Shown piece after piece: positions 40,205-43,534 of a stretch of 43,534 bases of DNA. The stretch is from Gracilaria domingensis. Its lineage: Eukaryota > Rhodophyta > Florideophyceae > Gracilariales > Gracilariaceae. Position 1 is the stretch's first letter, and every line of letters begins with the position of its first letter. The position numbers were made by a program, and so were the translations under genes. Location of the stretch: contig VCMS01000385.1 in NCBI GenBank assembly GCA_022539475.1, positions 20,584 to 64,117 of the forward strand. Reading direction: 5' to 3'. The notes under the pieces are model-generated. The model worked only from the letters and a program-made list of their open reading frames with translations. It was not told the origin of the DNA and did not search any database.

Positions 40205-40623
40205 AGGGGTGGCCAGAGACAGAAACTGTTTACAAAGAAGTTTGCCGAACTGCTACCTCTGTGTTTAAAGAATGTTCTGGGGATGTTAGGCAACGTGTCT
40301 TGAGGACCAATTCCAGCGAGTTTCATAATTTTGGAACGACAACGGAAGATTGGACTAAGGTTCTTGGTAATGACATGAGAGAGGCTACATTTGGATATCG
40401 AATGCCGTCGAACGGAAGACTTTACCTCACTGTGAAAGAACAATTTTTTATTGACAGTGTGAGCCGAAGATTGGGGTCTATTAGCGATTGCTTCGTTGGT
40501 GAATGCGAGGAAGGGGATATGGAGTTCAAGGAAATGGACATGAACGATTTCGGAAGTAACACAGGATCACAAGAAAAGGCACCACAAGGTGAACATGTAG
40601 AGGATGGAGCCCTTAATGTTTAA
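40162..40623 (+). CDS. Continuation of the repeat protein in a shifted frame, or small overlapping ORF
   Basis: This frame overlaps the end of the 38228-40204 gene, has no ATG near its start (first codon TTG) and ends at TAA, 40621-40623, sharing bases with the transposase stop. About 140 residues follow the previous stop, mixed helical and acidic with a Gly/Gln/Glu tail and no known motif. The lack of a start and smooth composition favour continuation of the upstream protein through a single-base shift near 40150-40204; a GT-AG intron there would be too short (about 26-39 nt). Confidence 0.5.
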   Translation: MGVDGCEPSKYGCVKGWPETETVYKEVCRTATSVFKECSGDVRQRVLRTNSSEFHNFGTTTEDWTKVLGNDMREATFGYRMPSNGRLYLTVKEQFFIDSVSRRLGSISDCFVGECEEGDMEFKEMDMNDFGSNTGSQEKAPQGEHVEDGALNV

Positions 40624-43534
40624 GGCTGTACAAGATCAACGTGCTCAATTGGTCCTTCATCTGAATCATGATAGAATCGATTGATGTAGAATCGGTGTTG
40701 AAACCATTGAAATGGAGGACAAAAAGGTGGAGCAGGGTAGTTTGATCGAACAACATGGACAGTTCCCTGTAGTGCAGAAGCCGGAACAATCCCGTACCAA
40801 GGAGTTAACTCTACGATAGTCTCCGCTTTGGAATGGCGAGGGAACGGAAGAGTGTGGTTCTTTTCATCGTTTGTAGCCCATCGTAAAGATATGCATTTCA
40901 ATATGTGGTCGATGTTTGTTGCGGGGGGTAAAACCTCGAAATACCGGGCGAATGCCACCTCTGGTGCGGTAAGTGCAGAATCAGGGAGAGATATTCGAAT
41001 CAGAGCGACTACCTGGGCAACCCAAGTCTCTGAATCTTCTCCGCTTACCAATACAGTGGAAAACTTTGGCTTTCTACTGGGACCAAATGCTTGAGAAGCG
41101 AAGACACGTTGGATGATGGGGTATTTGGGTCGTCCCAGCTTAAGTGCCTTAGAAGACGAATCGAAGTGTTCAAGAGTCGGAACGAAACCGCCTTTCACGA
41201 GGGCCGAATTCACCAGAGTTATCCTTGTCTTTTCTGGGAAGTATGTAATAGAGTGCTCATCCAGTGTTTCTTTCACGAGACTGAGGAAAGGAGGAAGGGC
41301 CTGTTCACCAATTTGATCAAGAATCGACCTTGTGCCCGTACTTGAGAACATTTCTCTAACAGCAGTCCATGTTTTTGAACTGGACATACTTGAAACACAA
41401 TGTTGAAGAGCTCGTAAAGTGAAAGAACGCCCTCTCATTGCAAACCGAGGAAGCTGTGTGGAAGTTCCTGGTAAACCTGGATTACGCTGGTAAGGAGTAT
41501 TGCCATTCCATTGCTTTCTAACATGTCCGTGCTCAATGGAGCGAATGATCTCCTCCACAGCCGTTGCTGTTCTTCTGGACGTCTTTTTGTAGTGTCTTTT
41601 AAATAGCAGGTGTGCATGTTCGTATATGTCTGCGTCGTAGTACTTGATACTTCCCAGACGGCGAATATCGTCCACGAGATGATCGAGAAGATGAAACTTC
41701 AGAGTTCCCAGTCTGGAGGGATGAAAATCCGCCAGAGTTTTTGTTGCGGAACGCTTGAAGGCTTCAATCTCCGAACTGAGACACAGGAGAGAGCTTTCAG
41801 TCCAATACGGGTCACGATTGTATCTGAATAAGGTCGAAAGCAAGTCCGAGTACTGAGAGAAAACGGTTGTGATTGGGGCAACGTCCTGTTCTCCACAGCA
41901 TATGTCAAAGAATGCTCCTATGAAGGGAAAGACCATGTCAAGTGCTTTGTAGTTTTTGGCCTCCAGCATTCCACGGAGACCGTCTTTCGTGAAGATACCA
42001 TTCAAAGATTTGCCTTTCTCCTGCGTGGAGAAATCGATATGTAAACCTTTGGCAGGAGAATCGCGTTCTATGGCAGCTAGAATTGCGTTTGCATGGTTGA
42101 GGAGTTGGGTGCGTATCGTTCGAAATGAACGCGATGCAGATGTTCCTATTGTGGTGCACAGGGTGTCTGACTGCAGTCTCTCGATTGTGGCCGTTTTTAT
42201 CAACTTTGAGATGCCGAGATGCAAGTTGTGTAATGGTTCGAATGAGAACAGACTGTATGGAGACAATCCCGGGATCATTCCAAGGCTTACGGAAGTTTCG
42301 AGGAACGAAGGAATGAGAGATATGGAATTTGAACGCATCAGAGTATCCGCTTGAGATCTCCTCTCCCTCGCACGACGTGGACGTCTTTCCGCCTCGTCTT
42401 TTTGTGCATGTTGCAAGATAGCTGTGTATGTCTTTCGGATGCTTTTTGTGTGCTTTTGAGAACGTCCGTTGAATGAGGTGGGAATAGGACTGCATAAAGA
42501 TGAGCGAGGGGCTTTGCATCTATGACACGGGCTTTCCGTTTTGGTGCCATGAAGAATAGACAGAATGTCCTTAGCCTCAGGAATATCCGCACAATAACTT
42601 GCAAGCAGAGAATGGCACACTCGACTTAGTTTGTCTTCGCCGATGAACTGAAAACCTTTCTGCGTGAGATTTAGAATGGGCTCCAGGACTTGACGAAGAG
42701 ATTCTTGAAAGATTTGCATCCTGGACTCGCGTAGAGACTTGCTAGAAACAAATGGCATTGCGTCTGCTTCAGATGCGGAAACCTCGATCAGTGTGGTAGG
42801 GAAGTATGCCACTACTGTGAGGTCATCACGGATACACTTACGGCGAAGCTCGTCGGAGAAGTTGAGAAATATGAGGTGAAGAGGATAGGCGGTAACCGAT
42901 GTTTGCTTTAGAGTTGTTGAAGACTTATCGGTGTATACCTGCAGAAGACCTACGAAAGATTCACTGTAACTTATTTCTTGGGAGTACCACACTATTCTAC
43001 TATCCAAAGAGCCCATGACCATTTCCTTAAGTTTTGAGGTGGCGTCTCTTGCGAGAGAGCCGGACATGGGGTGAGATATTTTCGTGGAGTGGGTCTGAGG
43101 TATAGGGTGGAAGAATTTGTTTTCGTTGTTAGCCAACTGGAGCTGTTTCACAAGTGTCTGAACGGGGTCTCTCGTGTAGAGGGCGGCGCTGAACTTACAT
43201 CCTTCTGGCGAGACAGTTCTGCGATTGAAACCGTCCTTGGAGGCGTATCGTTCGAAAATGGCGTTCTTCAGTTCTGTACAGCGCTTGGAACTTGTTATGG
43301 TCTCGTTGAATCGCTTTTGCGAGAATCGCGGGTCCCGAAGTAGCCCAATTAGCTCGTCCGCCTCACGATGACTAAGGTTGGAAGCTACTGAAGCCAGACA
43401 AACCGTGAGATAATCCATATGCAAATCACCAAGGGCCTCCTCAGAAGGCACTGGGCAGGAACTGCTTCCGTGTTCTCGCTCTAATGACGCGGGACCCGGG
43501 GAAGGAGAAACACAATGCGAAGTGTTCGGAATGG
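40620..43534 (-). CDS. Plavaka-like (CACTA-type) DDE transposase, N-terminus beyond window
   Basis: The frame is open from the window edge to TAA at 40622-40620, at least 971 codons. Family blocks in order: VYTDKSST (first catalytic Asp), TAYPLHLIFLNFSDELRRK, VAYFPTT, a Cys/Asp block LLASYCADIPEAKD followed by a CHRCKAP zinc-type pair, PYSLFSFEPLHNLHLGI, and a KFHLLDH to EHAHLLFKRHY stretch. These match the fungal Plavaka family of the CACTA/CMC superfamily, which cut and paste by a DDE mechanism. The family usually has an N-terminal C2H2 finger, which would lie beyond the edge. No stop or shift interrupts the visible part, so the gene may still be active. Confidence 0.85.
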   Translation of the reverse strand, partial: IPNTSHCVSPSPGPASLEREHGSSSCPVPSEEALGDLHMDYLTVCLASVASNLSHREADELIGLLRDPRFSQKRFNETITSSKRCTELKNAIFERYASKDGFNRRTVSPEGCKFSAALYTRDPVQTLVKQLQLANNENKFFHPIPQTHSTKISHPMSGSLARDATSKLKEMVMGSLDSRIVWYSQEISYSESFVGLLQVYTDKSSTTLKQTSVTAYPLHLIFLNFSDELRRKCIRDDLTVVAYFPTTLIEVSASEADAMPFVSSKSLRESRMQIFQESLRQVLEPILNLTQKGFQFIGEDKLSRVCHSLLASYCADIPEAKDILSILHGTKTESPCHRCKAPRSSLCSPIPTSFNGRSQKHTKSIRKTYTAILQHAQKDEAERRPRRARERRSQADTLMRSNSISLIPSFLETSVSLGMIPGLSPYSLFSFEPLHNLHLGISKLIKTATIERLQSDTLCTTIGTSASRSFRTIRTQLLNHANAILAAIERDSPAKGLHIDFSTQEKGKSLNGIFTKDGLRGMLEAKNYKALDMVFPFIGAFFDICCGEQDVAPITTVFSQYSDLLSTLFRYNRDPYWTESSLLCLSSEIEAFKRSATKTLADFHPSRLGTLKFHLLDHLVDDIRRLGSIKYYDADIYEHAHLLFKRHYKKTSRRTATAVEEIIRSIEHGHVRKQWNGNTPYQRNPGLPGTSTQLPRFAMRGRSFTLRALQHCVSSMSSSKTWTAVREMFSSTGTRSILDQIGEQALPPFLSLVKETLDEHSITYFPEKTRITLVNSALVKGGFVPTLEHFDSSSKALKLGRPKYPIIQRVFASQAFGPSRKPKFSTVLVSGEDSETWVAQVVALIRISLPDSALTAPEVAFARYFEVLPPATNIDHILKCISLRWATNDEKNHTLPFPRHSKAETIVELTPWYGIVPASALQGTVHVVRSNYPAPPFCPPFQWFQHRFYINRFYHDSDEGPIEHVDLVQP

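Larger units (their letters stand above)
34841..43534. mobile_element. Candidate Plavaka/CACTA-like DNA transposon with methyltransferase and SET cargo, right end outside window
   Basis: A compact cluster: DNA methyltransferase, SET protein and repeat protein on +, and a large transposase on - running off the window. The two methyltransferase genes are 5 nt apart, and the + and - strands share a TTAA that serves both stop codons at 40620-40623. Such packing is unlike the host genes to the left and suggests one unit. Terminal repeats were not found because the right end is not present; the left limit is a guess. Confidence 0.55.

Noticed and set aside
42230..42245. GGTTCGAAT, like a tRNA T-loop
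   Set aside because: It lies inside the transposase coding frame and no cloverleaf can be drawn around it.

Overview
The window is nuclear DNA from a eukaryote, most likely an alga and probably a red alga. The evidence is a eukaryotic-type assimilatory nitrate reductase, a nucleus-encoded protein whose N-terminus looks like a plastid transit peptide with an early Phe (as in red algal and glaucophyte leaders), a longin SNARE and a TOM6-like protein with short GT-AG introns, and several eukaryotic transposon families. The red-algal assignment is inference; no marker gene is present to prove it.

Layout. (1) 1-10.9 kb: a decayed Ty3/gypsy-type chromodomain retroelement. Its pol lies on the + strand (about 3.36-6.54 kb, broken by frameshifts and stops). 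A long intact open frame of unknown function lies on the - strand, tail to tail with pol (6.69-9.42 kb). The block from 2.28 to 10.87 kb carries at least 17 perfect copies of the palindrome ACCANNTGGT. (2) 11.0-12.5 kb: the relic of a second element, with a YqaJ-like PD-(D/E)XK nuclease part followed by a transposase-like part with a Cys-rich C-terminus. (3) 13.0-22.3 kb: a very GC-rich island of host genes: a putative NDUFAF4-like complex I assembly factor, an unknown plastid protein, nitrate reductase, an R-type longin SNARE, a TOM6-like protein and a secreted Cys-rich protein. (4) 22.3-24.5 kb: unassigned sequence with a perfect 33-bp hairpin. (5) 24.5-29.2 kb: a second Ty3/gypsy-like element on the - strand, almost complete in gag-pol but broken by four stops and one frame change. 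(6) 29.6-34.5 kb: a coiled-coil protein, three hairpin repeats, a 5'-truncated ribulose-phosphate 3-epimerase relic, a ketopantoate-reductase-like protein, a HAD phosphatase and an inverted relic copy of the HAD gene. (7) 34.8-43.5 kb, running off the right edge: a compact gene cluster of a beta-class DNA methyltransferase, a SET-domain protein, an unknown protein with three 40-residue repeats, and, convergent with it, a Plavaka-like (CACTA-type) transposase.

The strongest candidate for an undescribed system is region 7: a DNA transposon that seems to carry both a DNA-modifying and a histone-modifying enzyme, with 5-nt spacing between the two methyltransferase genes and a 4-nt overlap at the convergent 3' ends. 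The second is the dense field of ACCANNTGGT palindromes with variable centres spread through retroelement 1, independent of reading frame and strand. The host genes appear to be ordinary housekeeping loci (nitrate assimilation, mitochondrial biogenesis, vesicle fusion) hemmed in by transposons.
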